DNA of 10,450 bases from Nitrososphaerales archaeon TH5893 (GCA_014523685.1 JAATVT010000253.1:1-10450); one strand, 5' to 3'. Positions 1-7,657 are shown, counted from the stretch's first letter. Translations and numbers: made by a program. Notes: generated from the letters alone by a model not told the origin.

Positions 1-670
1 CAGCAATGTCCTCTGCGTCACCTATTCTCCGCAGCGGGAAGGACGATTCAAGCGTAATCCTAGCCTCTTCATCTTCCAGGTAAGGCTCAATGCTTTGGGT
101 ACGGATCGTAGACGGTGCTATGCAATTGCAACGTATTCCGTATTGGCCGTATTCGACCGCTATACTCTTTGTAAACATTATCACAGCCGCCTTGGTTACG
201 CCATAAACCGATAGGGGAACACCCGGTATGGCTCGCATTCCGAGCAAAGAAGAAATATTCACTATGTTACCAGCCTTTTTTTCCATCATAATTGGCAAAA
301 CAGATTTCGTAGTTCGAAAGGTGCCAATCAAATTAGTCTCAATCAATGGGGCCCATTCATCTTCAGTCATGAGATGGAAAGGTTTGGGCTCATTTATGAT
401 TCCAGCACTATTGATCAATATATCAACCCTATCAAACGCGGAAATAGTTTGTTCTATCATATTAATCACATCGGTTTCCTTAGTAACGTCCGCTTTGATT
501 GGAAGTACCCTGCTTTCGTCGCCCAATTCTCGTACCAAGGATGTTAGCCTCGACAGGTCCCTTCCTACTACTACTAATTTTGTTCCTTCAGAAAATAGCC
601 TCTTAGAAATTGCTCTTCCCACTCCACCTCCAGCTCCTGTTATGATGGACACTCTTTTACTTGTGTTCAT
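1..670 (-). CDS. SDR-family NAD(P)-dependent oxidoreductase, 3' end outside window
   Basis: This is a classical short-chain dehydrogenase/reductase, a cytosolic Rossmann-fold enzyme. The visible part is 223 residues, and the C-terminus lies beyond the left edge. Reading the minus strand from ATG at 670, I see the cofactor glycine motif TGAGGGVG (residues 11-18), ADVT (60-63) for the adenine pocket, NSAG (87-90), the structural Asn of ETNLIG (about 113), Ser 140/141, and the catalytic Tyr156 and Lys160 in YGVTK. IAPSTIRT (about 184-191) is the usual post-catalytic segment. Classical SDRs are about 250 residues, so only some 25-35 are missing. The residue after beta-strand 2 is G37-R38-D39, and the Arg hints at NADP(H) preference. 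The substrate cannot be told. It is divergent from purK, with a 109-base spacer and its own TATA box, and need not be linked to purine synthesis. Confidence 0.93.
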   Translation of the reverse strand, partial: MNTSKRVSIITGAGGGVGRAISKRLFSEGTKLVVVGRDLSRLTSLVRELGDESRVLPIKADVTKETDVINMIEQTISAFDRVDILINSAGIINEPKPFHLMTEDEWAPLIETNLIGTFRTTKSVLPIMMEKKAGNIVNISSLLGMRAIPGVPLSVYGVTKAAVIMFTKSIAVEYGQYGIRCNCIAPSTIRTQSIEPYLEDEEARITLESSFPLRRIGDAEDIA

Positions 671-694
671 TGTTTTCTACAAGCTAATCGACTA

Positions 695-706
695 TTAATA
701 TAAAAA
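695..706 (-). promoter_or_regulatory. TATA box of the SDR gene
   Basis: On the minus strand this reads TTTTTATATTAA. Its centre is about 31 bases upstream of the ATG at 670, and no Shine-Dalgarno sequence lies between them. The spacing fits an archaeal box A giving a leaderless or very short-leader transcript. The transcription start is inferred, not seen. Confidence 0.5.
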
Positions 707-741
707 GATCTTCTTTAGGCCCGATGTCATTTCTAAACAAT

Positions 742-751
742 CCTTTTAACC
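742..751 (+). promoter_or_regulatory. Possible TATA box of purK-purE
   Basis: The element CCTTTTAACC is centred about 33 bases upstream of the purK ATG. It is the best-placed AT-rich element in the spacer, and no Shine-Dalgarno sequence precedes purK, so a near-leaderless start is likely. It is a weak match to the archaeal consensus. The AT-rich stretch directly before the ATG (about 769-779) is an alternative but would be too close. Confidence 0.3.
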
Positions 752-779
752 TCGGTGTTACGACTAACATTATAATTTT

Positions 780-1958
780 ATGCCATATAGGGATCCCGAT
801 ACTTTCGAAGTTCAGAACCCGACAACGATTGGGATTATAGGTGGTGGACAACTCGGAAAGATGATAGCGCAGGAAGCAAAGCGAATGTCATTTAAGGTCA
901 TAATCCTGGATCCTCTGAAGGGATGTCCAGCGGCTGCGGTGGTCGATGAGCAGATTGTAGCCGATTTTAAGGATCAGATAGCTATAAGGAATCTTGCTTC
1001 TAAGTGCGATATATTAACGTATGAGATTGAATTGGCCAATTCATCCGCACTCAAAGAATTGGAGATGGGGAAGCATGAAATCCATCCCTCATCCAGAATT
1101 CTACATATAATCCAGAATAAACATAGACAAAAAACTTATCTTAAACAAAAGAAAATCCCAGTACCTGAATTTGACATTATAGATGGAAATACAAAGTTGA
1201 AGAACTTAGTTACCAAATTTGGATTTCCTCTCCTCGTGAAAGCATGTGAGGACTCGTATGACGGTAGGGGTAACACCCTTATACGTTCTGGAGATGACTT
1301 ACTTAATTGGTACCACCAAGGTAATAGAAAAAAATACATGGTCGAACGCCACGTTAAATTTAGAAAGGAATTATCCGTAATGGTTGCGAGAGGAAGGGAT
1401 GGCCAGATTGAATCTTTTCCTGTTGTGGAAAACATCCATAATAATAATGCTATCCTAGAAACTAGCATTATCCCTGCCAGAGTTTCAAAATCAATTCGAC
1501 AAAAGGCCACAGAGATTGCAGAACGTACTGCCACGGCTCTTGGTGGTTCAGGGATATTTGGAATCGAGATGTTTCTGACTTCAAATAACGAATTATTGGT
1601 AAATGAAGTCTCCCCTAGACCTCATAATTCAGGTCATTATACTATAGAGGCATGTTCAGTCTCTCAGTTTGAACAGCATCTTCGTGCAATAATGAATCTG
1701 CCATTGTCGAAGCCCAAATTGCTTTCATCTGCAGTAATGGTCAACATCCTAGGTTCATCAGATTGTAGAGGTCCCTACCGATTAAGAGGACTGAAAAGAT
1801 TTTATTCAATACAGGGTGCGAAACTTCATCTGTATGGAAAAAGGACATCTAAATTTAATCGAAAGCTAGGTCACATAATTATCACGGCTAGTAATACCAT
1901 GAATGCGCTCCGAAAAGCAAAACAAGCAAGAAAAGTTCTAACACTGGAGCAGGTGTGA
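780..1958 (+). CDS. purK: PurK, N5-carboxyaminoimidazole ribonucleotide synthase
   Basis: An ATP-grasp enzyme that uses ATP and bicarbonate to turn AIR into N5-CAIR, the substrate of PurE. It has 392 residues, within the family range. The N-terminal pre-ATP-grasp motif GIIGGGQLGKM (18-28) is followed by YEIE (81-84), KHRQKTYL (114-121), the ATP-grasp loop with SYDGRGN (159-165), the metal-binding region ending in NEVSPRPHNSGHYTIEAC (275-292), and a C-terminal YGK...RKLGHI (352-365). ATG 780 is the only usable start, because no other initiator codon precedes the glycine motif. The motifs SYDGRGN and PRPHNSGHYTIEA resemble the PurK half of eukaryotic ADE2 more than the GGYDGKG form common in bacteria (from memory). 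purE follows 22 bases downstream, so the two are almost certainly cotranscribed. Confidence 0.96.
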   Translation: MPYRDPDTFEVQNPTTIGIIGGGQLGKMIAQEAKRMSFKVIILDPLKGCPAAAVVDEQIVADFKDQIAIRNLASKCDILTYEIELANSSALKELEMGKHEIHPSSRILHIIQNKHRQKTYLKQKKIPVPEFDIIDGNTKLKNLVTKFGFPLLVKACEDSYDGRGNTLIRSGDDLLNWYHQGNRKKYMVERHVKFRKELSVMVARGRDGQIESFPVVENIHNNNAILETSIIPARVSKSIRQKATEIAERTATALGGSGIFGIEMFLTSNNELLVNEVSPRPHNSGHYTIEACSVSQFEQHLRAIMNLPLSKPKLLSSAVMVNILGSSDCRGPYRLRGLKRFYSIQGAKLHLYGKRTSKFNRKLGHIIITASNTMNALRKAKQARKVLTLEQV

Positions 1959-1967
1959 TCATTTCCA

Positions 1968-1974
1968 GAGGAGG
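1968..1974 (+). promoter_or_regulatory. Strong ribosome-binding site deciding the purE TTG start
   Basis: GAGGAGG lies 6 bases before TTG 1981. An in-frame TAG sits immediately before that TTG, so this site together with the stop fixes the unusual start codon of purE. It is the strongest Shine-Dalgarno sequence in the window, as expected for a downstream gene in an operon whose first gene looks leaderless. Confidence 0.8.
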
Positions 1975-1980
1975 ATTTAG

Positions 1981-2493
1981 TTGTACCAAATTCTCGTTGC
2001 AATTGTGATGGGTAGTGATTCAGATTTGGCTGTCATGAAGGAGGCAGCTGATGTACTACGATATTTCGATGTCACGCATGAAGTACGAATTCTCTCTGCC
2101 CATAGGACCGCCGACGCAATGTTTGAATATGCACAGGCCGCTAGAAAGCGGGGAATCTTATCGATAATCGCCGGAGCAGGAGGAGCAGCTCACTTACCCG
2201 GAATGATCGCAGCAATAACATCGATTCCTGTAATAGGGGTTCCTATTAAAAGCTCCTCTCTGAGTGGACTAGATTCCCTTCTTTCTATTGTTCAAATGCC
2301 CCCGGGGGTGCCCGTTGCAACCGTAGCTATTAACGGTGCTAAAAACGCCGGGATACTTGCGTGCCAGATCGTGGGAACAAGATATAAAGAGATAGGCGAT
2401 AAAGTGAATGACTATAAGAAAAAGCTAAATAGAGAGATCAACTTAAAAGATGCCAAGCTCAGGAAGTTGGGAACAGAAAAATATACGCCCTAA
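1981..2493 (+). CDS. purE: PurE, N5-CAIR mutase (class I)
   Basis: Converts N5-CAIR from PurK into CAIR, usually as a homo-octamer in the cytosol. It has 170 residues, the normal size. Motifs in order: VMGSDSDLAVM (9-19), the phosphate-binding loop; SAHRT (39-43) with the catalytic His41; AGAGGAAHLPGM (64-75); and LSGLDSLLSIVQMP followed by GVPVATVAINGAKNAG, the conserved core (about 94-124). The pairing with PurK and the motif pattern point to class I rather than the class II AIR carboxylase. Translation starts at TTG behind a strong ribosome-binding site. One oddity is HRTAD where the family usually has HRTP, so the Pro after the catalytic loop is Ala. The last 30 or so residues are lysine-rich and helical. 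The stop is 10 bases from the stop of the convergent gene downstream. Confidence 0.97.
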   Translation: MYQILVAIVMGSDSDLAVMKEAADVLRYFDVTHEVRILSAHRTADAMFEYAQAARKRGILSIIAGAGGAAHLPGMIAAITSIPVIGVPIKSSSLSGLDSLLSIVQMPPGVPVATVAINGAKNAGILACQIVGTRYKEIGDKVNDYKKKLNREINLKDAKLRKLGTEKYTP

Positions 2494-2503
2494 ACTTCCA
2501 GCT

Positions 2504-2875
2504 TCAGGAACCAATCATACCTGGCAACTTGATGGGCTTTCGATAATCCTTCGTCACATTTATGCCCTCACTAGTGGAGACAACTACCGTGTTCAGATTG
2601 CTACCAGAAGGTGGGGACAGGGACACTTTTTGACCCGGATCAAGTCTTGAAAGGGATTCCGTGGTAGATCCGTAGTCTACACGCAAATTCGTCAGTGGCA
2701 TTTTTCCAGTGTTGGTGAGGACAACACGGGTATTAACAAATAACGACTGTTCGTCCTTCATTGGATCGACATCTAGAGAATAATTCTCAGTCGGAATAGT
2801 GGACAATAATAATAATCCAACTATTATGGCAGAAACTGCTCCTAGTCCGGCTGCCATAATAACAACTAAACGCAT
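2504..2875 (-). CDS. Small membrane-anchored extracytoplasmic protein, unknown function
   Basis: I do not recognise a named family. The 123-residue product has an N-terminal hydrophobic segment (about residues 4-25) that looks like an uncleaved signal anchor, with no lipobox cysteine. The rest is a polar domain of about 95 residues with alternating strands, including LFVNTRVVLTNTGKMPLTNL (45-64). That pattern (hydrophobic strand, then N-T-G, then another strand) resembles immunoglobulin-like or CARDB/LEA-type beta-sandwich domains found on archaeal surfaces; the resemblance is only by eye. It most likely sits on the outer face of the membrane. ATG 2875 has a TATA-like box about 30 bases upstream and no ribosome-binding site, so it is probably transcribed alone. 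It ends 10 bases from the purE stop, so the two transcripts must overlap at their 3' ends. A link to purine synthesis is not evident. Confidence 0.75.
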   Translation of the reverse strand: MRLVVIMAAGLGAVSAIIVGLLLLSTIPTENYSLDVDPMKDEQSLFVNTRVVLTNTGKMPLTNLRVDYGSTTESLSRLDPGQKVSLSPPSGSNLNTVVVSTSEGINVTKDYRKPIKLPGMIGS

Positions 2876-2899
2876 GGAGCAGAAGTAAGTAATCTACGC

Positions 2900-2911
2900 T
2901 ATATCTTTTAT
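2900..2911 (-). promoter_or_regulatory. TATA box of the membrane-anchored protein gene
   Basis: The minus strand reads ATAAAAGATATA, centred about 30 bases from ATG 2875 with no ribosome-binding site between. The spacing fits a leaderless transcript and suggests the gene does not depend on read-through from purF, which ends 228 bases upstream. Confidence 0.42.
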
Positions 2912-3028
2912 TCCAAAGACTTGGTTTGTGATCTTAGAGGAGCATTGGAAGCCCCATCCAAAGAAATATTCAGTAACTCATTCATGAAATTGATGGGTAA
3001 AACTATCATATTAGATGTCGATATTAGC

Positions 3029-3034
3029 AAAAAA
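3029..3034 (-). terminator. Possible T-tract terminator after purF
   Basis: A run of six T on the minus strand, about 70 bases past the purF stop, lies inside the 228-base spacer. Archaeal termination commonly uses such T tracts without a hairpin. It also separates purF from the downstream gene's own TATA box. The rest of the spacer (2912-3103) holds no RNA gene that I recognise. Confidence 0.35.
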
Positions 3035-3103
3035 GTGGAAGGGACATGCCGTAACCCTGTAAATGAGCGCTATCTCTGGTTGTCTCTTTCCCTTACGTTG
3101 TGA

Positions 3104-4543
3104 TTAATTATCTCCCTTCATTTCTTCCCTTGATTTGAAAATAGGTTTGATTCCAAGCGAAGAATAATCCCCAGTGGAACAGGTAAAACATAGTTCTGTC
3201 TCTGGCAAACCAATGGCTTTAGCAAGATTCGATGTATCATTATAACCCACGTAATCCGCGCCTATGCTCTGAGATATCTTGGACGCGATCTTGGCTTCAG
3301 ATTTATCGTTCTTGGCTTCCCTATAGGCCAAAAGTTCCTCTTGAGATGGAAAGTCTATCCCTGCGTAGCAGGGATATCGAATCGGGGGATACGTAATTAG
3401 CATACTAATTTTCGTCGCCCCTGCAGACCGTATTGTCTCAATAATTGATGCTGAACTCGTGCCTCTGACGATGCTGTCATCAATAATAACAACACTCTTG
3501 CCTTCAATGATATTCCGTATCGGAGTAATGCTTCCGCTTATAGCTAGTCGACTCGCCTGATAGGGCTCAATAAAGCTCCTCATAGAGCCTCTCTTGCTAT
3601 ATCTGTCTTTAAGAAGCCCTTCTTCAAAGGGTAATCCCAATTTCTGGGCATAACCTAGGGCTGCTGGTCTTGCCGAGTCCGGCACCGGGATAACCACATC
3701 AGCCTCAGGTATAGGAAACTTCTCTGCCAGTAGGCGACCAATCCTCTTTCTTGCTTCATAAACGCTAACACCTTCCATCATGCTGCTAGGATGAGCAAAA
3801 TAAGTATATTCAAAAGCACAATGGGAGTGTGGTTTTTCCTTACAAAATTGAGTCGTTTCTAAGCCACTTTCACTGAACTTTAATAATTCTCCAGGCTCAA
3901 CGTCACGAAGCAGTTCTGCTCCTATTACTGAGAAAGCACAGGATTCTGATGCTATTAGAAATGCATTGAACTCTTTATGATAACCCAGAACAAGTGGGCG
4001 AAAGCCTCTTACATCCCTTGCCGCATAAACAGAACCATCATCAGTCAGAAATGTAAAACAAAAAGAACCAACCATTTCGTCTTTTAGAACTGCAAGGCCT
4101 CGAGTGAGGTCTCTGTCCACCTCCATTAAATTTACGAGTCGTTGAGCTGCGATCAGGGTGTCGCTCATGGTTTGTGGAGTAAAGCTACAACCTCCCACCA
4201 TCCCTGCTAATTCCTCCACATTGGCAATGGTCCCATTATGTGCAACGCATAGATCTTTCACTTTCAACGGTTGAGCGTTTTGTATTGTACTTTTTCCAAA
4301 GGTGGAGTACCTCACGTGCCCTATTACTGCCTTGGATGAATATTTCCCAACTAGCTTATGGAAATGTTCAGCGCTGCCGGAAACAAGCCCCAATCGACGA
4401 AAAGGAATTTTCCCTGGGACTGCAATTCCCCATGATTCTTGCCCTCTATGTTGGAGAGCTCGTAAACAGTCGATCGCCAAAGGCACAACATTTTTGCCAT
4501 CTAGGGAGTATATTCCTACGACTCCACAATTTTCATGAACCAA
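3104..4543 (-). CDS. purF: PurF, amidophosphoribosyltransferase (iron-sulfur type)
   Basis: Catalyses the committed step of purine synthesis, PRPP + glutamine to 5-phosphoribosylamine. It has 479 residues. The N-terminal Ntn-hydrolase glutaminase domain starts at Cys6 (CGVVGIYS) after a five-residue leader, MVHEN, which must be removed to free the catalytic Cys. It continues with QHRGQES (31-37), RYSTFG (78-83) and AHNGTIAN (101-108). The C-terminal phosphoribosyltransferase domain has the PRPP loop VVIIDDSIVRGTSS (351-364). Cys242, Cys392, Cys452 and Cys455 match the four [4Fe-4S] ligands of Bacillus-type PurF, so an oxygen-sensitive cluster is expected. The start is TTG: no other initiator lies between it and the upstream in-frame stop, and GGAGTG sits 8 bases before it. 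The gene is 162 bases downstream of purL with its own TATA-like elements. Confidence 0.97.
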   Translation of the reverse strand: MVHENCGVVGIYSLDGKNVVPLAIDCLRALQHRGQESWGIAVPGKIPFRRLGLVSGSAEHFHKLVGKYSSKAVIGHVRYSTFGKSTIQNAQPLKVKDLCVAHNGTIANVEELAGMVGGCSFTPQTMSDTLIAAQRLVNLMEVDRDLTRGLAVLKDEMVGSFCFTFLTDDGSVYAARDVRGFRPLVLGYHKEFNAFLIASESCAFSVIGAELLRDVEPGELLKFSESGLETTQFCKEKPHSHCAFEYTYFAHPSSMMEGVSVYEARKRIGRLLAEKFPIPEADVVIPVPDSARPAALGYAQKLGLPFEEGLLKDRYSKRGSMRSFIEPYQASRLAISGSITPIRNIIEGKSVVIIDDSIVRGTSSASIIETIRSAGATKISMLITYPPIRYPCYAGIDFPSQEELLAYREAKNDKSEAKIASKISQSIGADYVGYNDTSNLAKAIGLPETELCFTCSTGDYSSLGIKPIFKSREEMKGDN

Positions 4544-4551
4544 AGCGAGTC

Positions 4552-4557
4552 CACTCC
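4552..4557 (-). promoter_or_regulatory. Ribosome-binding site supporting the purF TTG start
   Basis: The minus strand reads GGAGTG, 8 bases before TTG 4543. The match to the Shine-Dalgarno consensus is partial. It supports TTG over the out-of-frame ATG five bases inside the gene, which opens only a short dead-end frame. Confidence 0.5.
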
Positions 4558-4651
4558 GAAGGACGATGCTCTTGAGATATCAATAGACAGAACCAAGAAT
4601 TGCTGAGGATCGTCGATACTAAAAATCGCATATTAGCATTTTAGGTTGAAC

Positions 4652-4662
4652 AAAATAAAAGC
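4652..4662 (-). promoter_or_regulatory. Possible TATA box of purF
   Basis: The minus strand reads CTTTTATTTTG in the 162-base purL-purF spacer. A start about 26 bases further on would give a leader of roughly 90 bases, long for this locus. A second candidate, TTTTTAGTA (about 4617-4625), would give about 50 bases. The T-rich character could instead serve as a terminator for purL. All of this is inferred from composition and spacing. Confidence 0.3.
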
Positions 4663-4705
4663 TTATCATCACATACTGAGTCAAGACATCTAGACAGGAC
4701 AGGAC

Positions 4706-6901
4706 TCAGGACATTTCCATGGTCAACGAATTGTATTTCTCTTCCAATTCTGCGATAGAGCATTCAATTACAGATGAGCCCGATTTAGTGAAAACGATTT
4801 TATTCCTTTTATGACGTGATTTGGATGATGATTCTCCTATCCTGGCATATTTAAGTCCCGGAATTGATTTCAAAACATTATCGGCGTTACTAGGATTGAT
4901 GGTCGCAAACAAGAACCTTGACTGAGACTCCGAAAATAGAAGATTGTCAATTCTGCTACATTTATTAGGTATCAAGTCTAGGTTAACCTCGAATCCTGTT
5001 CTACCCTGCATAGCCATCTTACTTAAAGCAATGGCCATCCCTCCTTTTGAACAATCATGCACACACGTGATTAGATTATCCCGGACCAAGGAAAGCATTG
5101 TTTCTCGGTTAAGCTTATCGACTTTGAGGTCAAGGCGAGGAACGATTCCGGCAACAACTTCATGATAGTCTTCATAGTATTCGGAGCCTCCCATTTCGTC
5201 GGATGTCAAGCCTATAATGAAGATTGCGCTAGACGGAGTTAACGCAGGTTGACTTATCCAATTGCTATCTCGTATAGTACCTATGCACCCGATCACTGGG
5301 GTGGGCTTTATTGGTCCCCTGAATGTTTCATTATATAAACTCACCTTTCCTCCAACAACCGGGATATCCATGAATTTGCAGAAATCAATGATTGCGCGCA
5401 CTGATTCTTCAAATGACCAGAAGGTATATGGATTCTCTGGGTTACCGAACTGTAGGTGGTCTATTATTCCAATTGGCTCTGCTCCAGTGCACACTACATT
5501 TCTAGAACTTTCAGACAGGCAGCCCAGAGTTCCAAAATACGGATCCAAATAACAATGCTTTGAATTACCGTCCAATTTCACAGAAACAAACTTGTTATCA
5601 GCGAGTCTTATGACAGCAGCATCAGAGGAACCCGGTTTCAAGACCGTCCTTGTACCGACTTCGTGATCATATTGTTCATATACCCATGATTTATTTGCAA
5701 TTGACGGATTGGAAATCATCGCTAGCAGTGTCTTTTTCAGATTATATGGCACCCTAGGTGAAAATGCAGCCTGTTGAATTTCATCTACGTGCCGAGGCCT
5801 CGCTGATGATCTTAAAGATAACGGGGCATTACAAACAAGGGTCGAAGGCATTTTTCCTACGATCTTGCCTCTAAATCTTAGTAAGAGATCATGGTGAACC
5901 ATTACTCTGCCGATTAAACTGAACCCAATACCGTACTTTTGGAAAATTTCCCTTAATCCCTTTAATTTTTCTAAATCAGTAACAAATAGCATCCGTTCCT
6001 GTGATTCAGATACCATAAGGCTGGCTGGATCAAGACTTTTTTCCTTAGAATGAATTTTACTTAATTCAATATCAAAACCCTTTCCTAAGGTGTCTGACAA
6101 TTCAGAAAGACAACAAGAAAGTCCCCCGCCGCCTAAATCCTTTAAGGCTTTAACATATCGACGTTCTACCGCCTCCATCACCGCCTCAATCAGTAGCTTT
6201 TCTTCAAAGGGATCTGGAACCTGGACAGCGGACCGGTTTTGCTCAAGCATTCCTTTCGACGCGAAGGCGGCACCTCCGATACCATCACTTCCTGTTGCTC
6301 CTCCAGCGAGGATGATATAATCACCTATCGAGGCGTGATTTCTGATCAGATGGTCAGATCTACCGTATCCAATAGAAGCTACATCAACCAAGCAATACTC
6401 ATCGAACGAAGCATCGAATTCGACCTCACCAGCTACGGTCGGGACACCTATGCAATTCCCATAATCTGCTATACCTCTTACAACATTTCTAAATAACCAT
6501 TTCGTCCTTGAATAATCCCTTGCCTTTGCATCTAAATTGCCAAATCTAAGAGCGTTCAGTAAAGCGATTGGTCTAGTTCCCATAGATACGATATCACGGA
6601 TCACTCCCCCTACTCCGGTGGCAGCTCCGCCATATGGTTCTACAACTGATGGATGATTGTGACTTTCTATATGGACGCTAAGAGCATAACCGTCGCCTAC
6701 GTCAATCGCAGCAGCGTCTGACCCCGGACCAATCAGAACATTTTTCCCTTGTTTCGGTAGCTGCTTTATTAATTTCTTAGATGACTTGTAAGAGCAATGT
6801 TCTGACCATTCCGCTTCGATTACTCGCAACTCTAACTCATTAGGTTCACGTGTCAATTTTACCCTCAGGTATTTTAATTCTTCAGAAGTTAGAGATGTCA
6901 T
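4706..6901 (-). CDS. purL: PurL, FGAM synthase synthetase subunit (short form)
   Basis: The ATP-dependent subunit that converts FGAR to FGAM with ammonia from PurQ and the small subunit PurS. Its 731 residues match the short archaeal/Gram-positive form, not the 1,300-residue fused bacterial form. It has two tandem AIR-synthase-like halves. In the first half I see SEHCSYKSSK (33-42), ESHNHPSVVEPYGGAATGVG (79-98) for ATP and metal, GATGSDGIGG (201-210), DLGGGGLS (255-262) and SESQERML (298-305). In the second half I see YDHEVGTRTV (411-420), GGKVSLYNET (517-526) and a late HDCSKGGMA. It lies 36 bases after the purQ stop. There is no Shine-Dalgarno sequence before ATG 6901, but a TATA-like element overlaps the purQ stop, so it may be transcribed alone as well as with purQ. 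Confidence 0.97.
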   Translation of the reverse strand: MTSLTSEELKYLRVKLTREPNELELRVIEAEWSEHCSYKSSKKLIKQLPKQGKNVLIGPGSDAAAIDVGDGYALSVHIESHNHPSVVEPYGGAATGVGGVIRDIVSMGTRPIALLNALRFGNLDAKARDYSRTKWLFRNVVRGIADYGNCIGVPTVAGEVEFDASFDEYCLVDVASIGYGRSDHLIRNHASIGDYIILAGGATGSDGIGGAAFASKGMLEQNRSAVQVPDPFEEKLLIEAVMEAVERRYVKALKDLGGGGLSCCLSELSDTLGKGFDIELSKIHSKEKSLDPASLMVSESQERMLFVTDLEKLKGLREIFQKYGIGFSLIGRVMVHHDLLLRFRGKIVGKMPSTLVCNAPLSLRSSARPRHVDEIQQAAFSPRVPYNLKKTLLAMISNPSIANKSWVYEQYDHEVGTRTVLKPGSSDAAVIRLADNKFVSVKLDGNSKHCYLDPYFGTLGCLSESSRNVVCTGAEPIGIIDHLQFGNPENPYTFWSFEESVRAIIDFCKFMDIPVVGGKVSLYNETFRGPIKPTPVIGCIGTIRDSNWISQPALTPSSAIFIIGLTSDEMGGSEYYEDYHEVVAGIVPRLDLKVDKLNRETMLSLVRDNLITCVHDCSKGGMAIALSKMAMQGRTGFEVNLDLIPNKCSRIDNLLFSESQSRFLFATINPSNADNVLKSIPGLKYARIGESSSKSRHKRNKIVFTKSGSSVIECSIAELEEKYNSLTMEMS

Positions 6902-6928
6902 TATTGCAATTGTGCGAATAACTTTGAG

Positions 6929-6940
6929 AGTATTATATTA
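6929..6940 (-). promoter_or_regulatory. Possible internal TATA box of purL
   Basis: The minus strand reads TAATATAATACT, overlapping the end of purQ. Its centre is about 34 bases before the purL ATG. With no ribosome-binding site there, a second leaderless transcript starting within the operon is plausible. AT-rich sequence alone could explain the match. Confidence 0.28.
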
Positions 6941-7624
6941 ATGGTTTCTCCTACAATAAGATTTAAGCGAGTTAAAGAGACCGAAGGAATTATTGTCCCC
7001 TATAGGTGTTAGTATTGATTCACTGCCTCTTTCTGGGTGGGGCATTACTCCTACGACATTTCTTTGCTCATTACAAATTCCTGCGATTCCATCAATTGAA
7101 CCGTTCGGATTATCCCCTGAATATACTAAAACAATCCTGTCCTCACTTTTCAACATGTCAAGTGTATTGATGTCAGCGATAAACCGTCCCTCTCCGTGTG
7201 CGATTGGAATACTAAAAATGTCGCCCTTGTCATAGCATCCAGTAAAGGGAGTCTTATTGTTAATGACTTTCACTTCAGTCCACTTACATACGAATCTTAA
7301 TGAACTGTTCGTTGTTAATGCCCCGGGAAGGAGCCCTGCTTCCACTAAAATTTGAAATCCATTGCAAATGCCAAGAATTGGAACATTCTCCTCTGCCAAC
7401 CTCTTAATTTCTTTCATAATTGGGCTTTGAGCAGCTATCGCACCGGCTCTAAGTCGATCGCCATATGAGAAGCCTCCTGGGATAATAATAGCATCATAGT
7501 TTTCCAAACCCGATCTAGTGTACCACAACAACTCGGTTTGGAACTTGTAAATTCTCCTGAGGACGGTTTGCACATCCCTTTCGCAATTGCTTCCTGGAAA
7601 AACTACAATTGCTATTTTTGGCAT
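6938..7624 (-). CDS. purQ: PurQ, FGAM synthase glutaminase subunit
   Basis: A class I (triad) glutamine amidotransferase that supplies ammonia to PurL. It has 228 residues, the usual length. The N-terminus has the family signature VVFPGSNCERD (7-17). IIIPGGFSYGDRLRAGAIAA (46-65) forms the oxyanion region. The nucleophile is Cys87 in GICNGF, and the His-x-Glu pair is His196/Glu198 in MPHPERG, so the triad is complete. The start is ATG 7624 with no ribosome-binding site and a TATA-like box about 30 bases upstream, giving a leaderless transcript. It is the first gene of a purQ-purL unit, and purF follows on the same strand. Its promoter is shared, divergently, with the CBS-domain gene. Confidence 0.97.
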   Translation of the reverse strand: MPKIAIVVFPGSNCERDVQTVLRRIYKFQTELLWYTRSGLENYDAIIIPGGFSYGDRLRAGAIAAQSPIMKEIKRLAEENVPILGICNGFQILVEAGLLPGALTTNSSLRFVCKWTEVKVINNKTPFTGCYDKGDIFSIPIAHGEGRFIADINTLDMLKSEDRIVLVYSGDNPNGSIDGIAGICNEQRNVVGVMPHPERGSESILTPIGDNNSFGLFNSLKSYCRRNH

Positions 7625-7643
7625 TACTAATTCTGACGATTTC

Positions 7644-7657
7644 TTTATACTAATAAA
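7644..7657. promoter_or_regulatory. Overlapping divergent TATA boxes for purQ and the CBS gene
   Basis: The 14 bases TTTATACTAATAAA start with TTTATA for the plus strand (about 26 bases before ATG 7673). On the minus strand they read TTTATTAGTATAAA, about 30 bases before ATG 7624. The two boxes form an imperfect inverted pair in the middle of a 48-base spacer, and neither gene has a ribosome-binding site. Both transcripts are therefore probably leaderless, and polymerase could not assemble on both sides at once. The sequence and spacing are seen; the competition is inferred. Confidence 0.6.

Noticed and set aside
228..698. 156-codon plus-strand ORF over the SDR gene
   Set aside because: The minus-strand frame has complete SDR motifs with catalytic Tyr and Lys; this frame is its shadow.
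2450..2650. 66-codon plus-strand ORF overlapping the purE end and the membrane-anchored protein gene
   Set aside because: It overlaps two better-supported genes and has no ribosome-binding site or recognisable motif.
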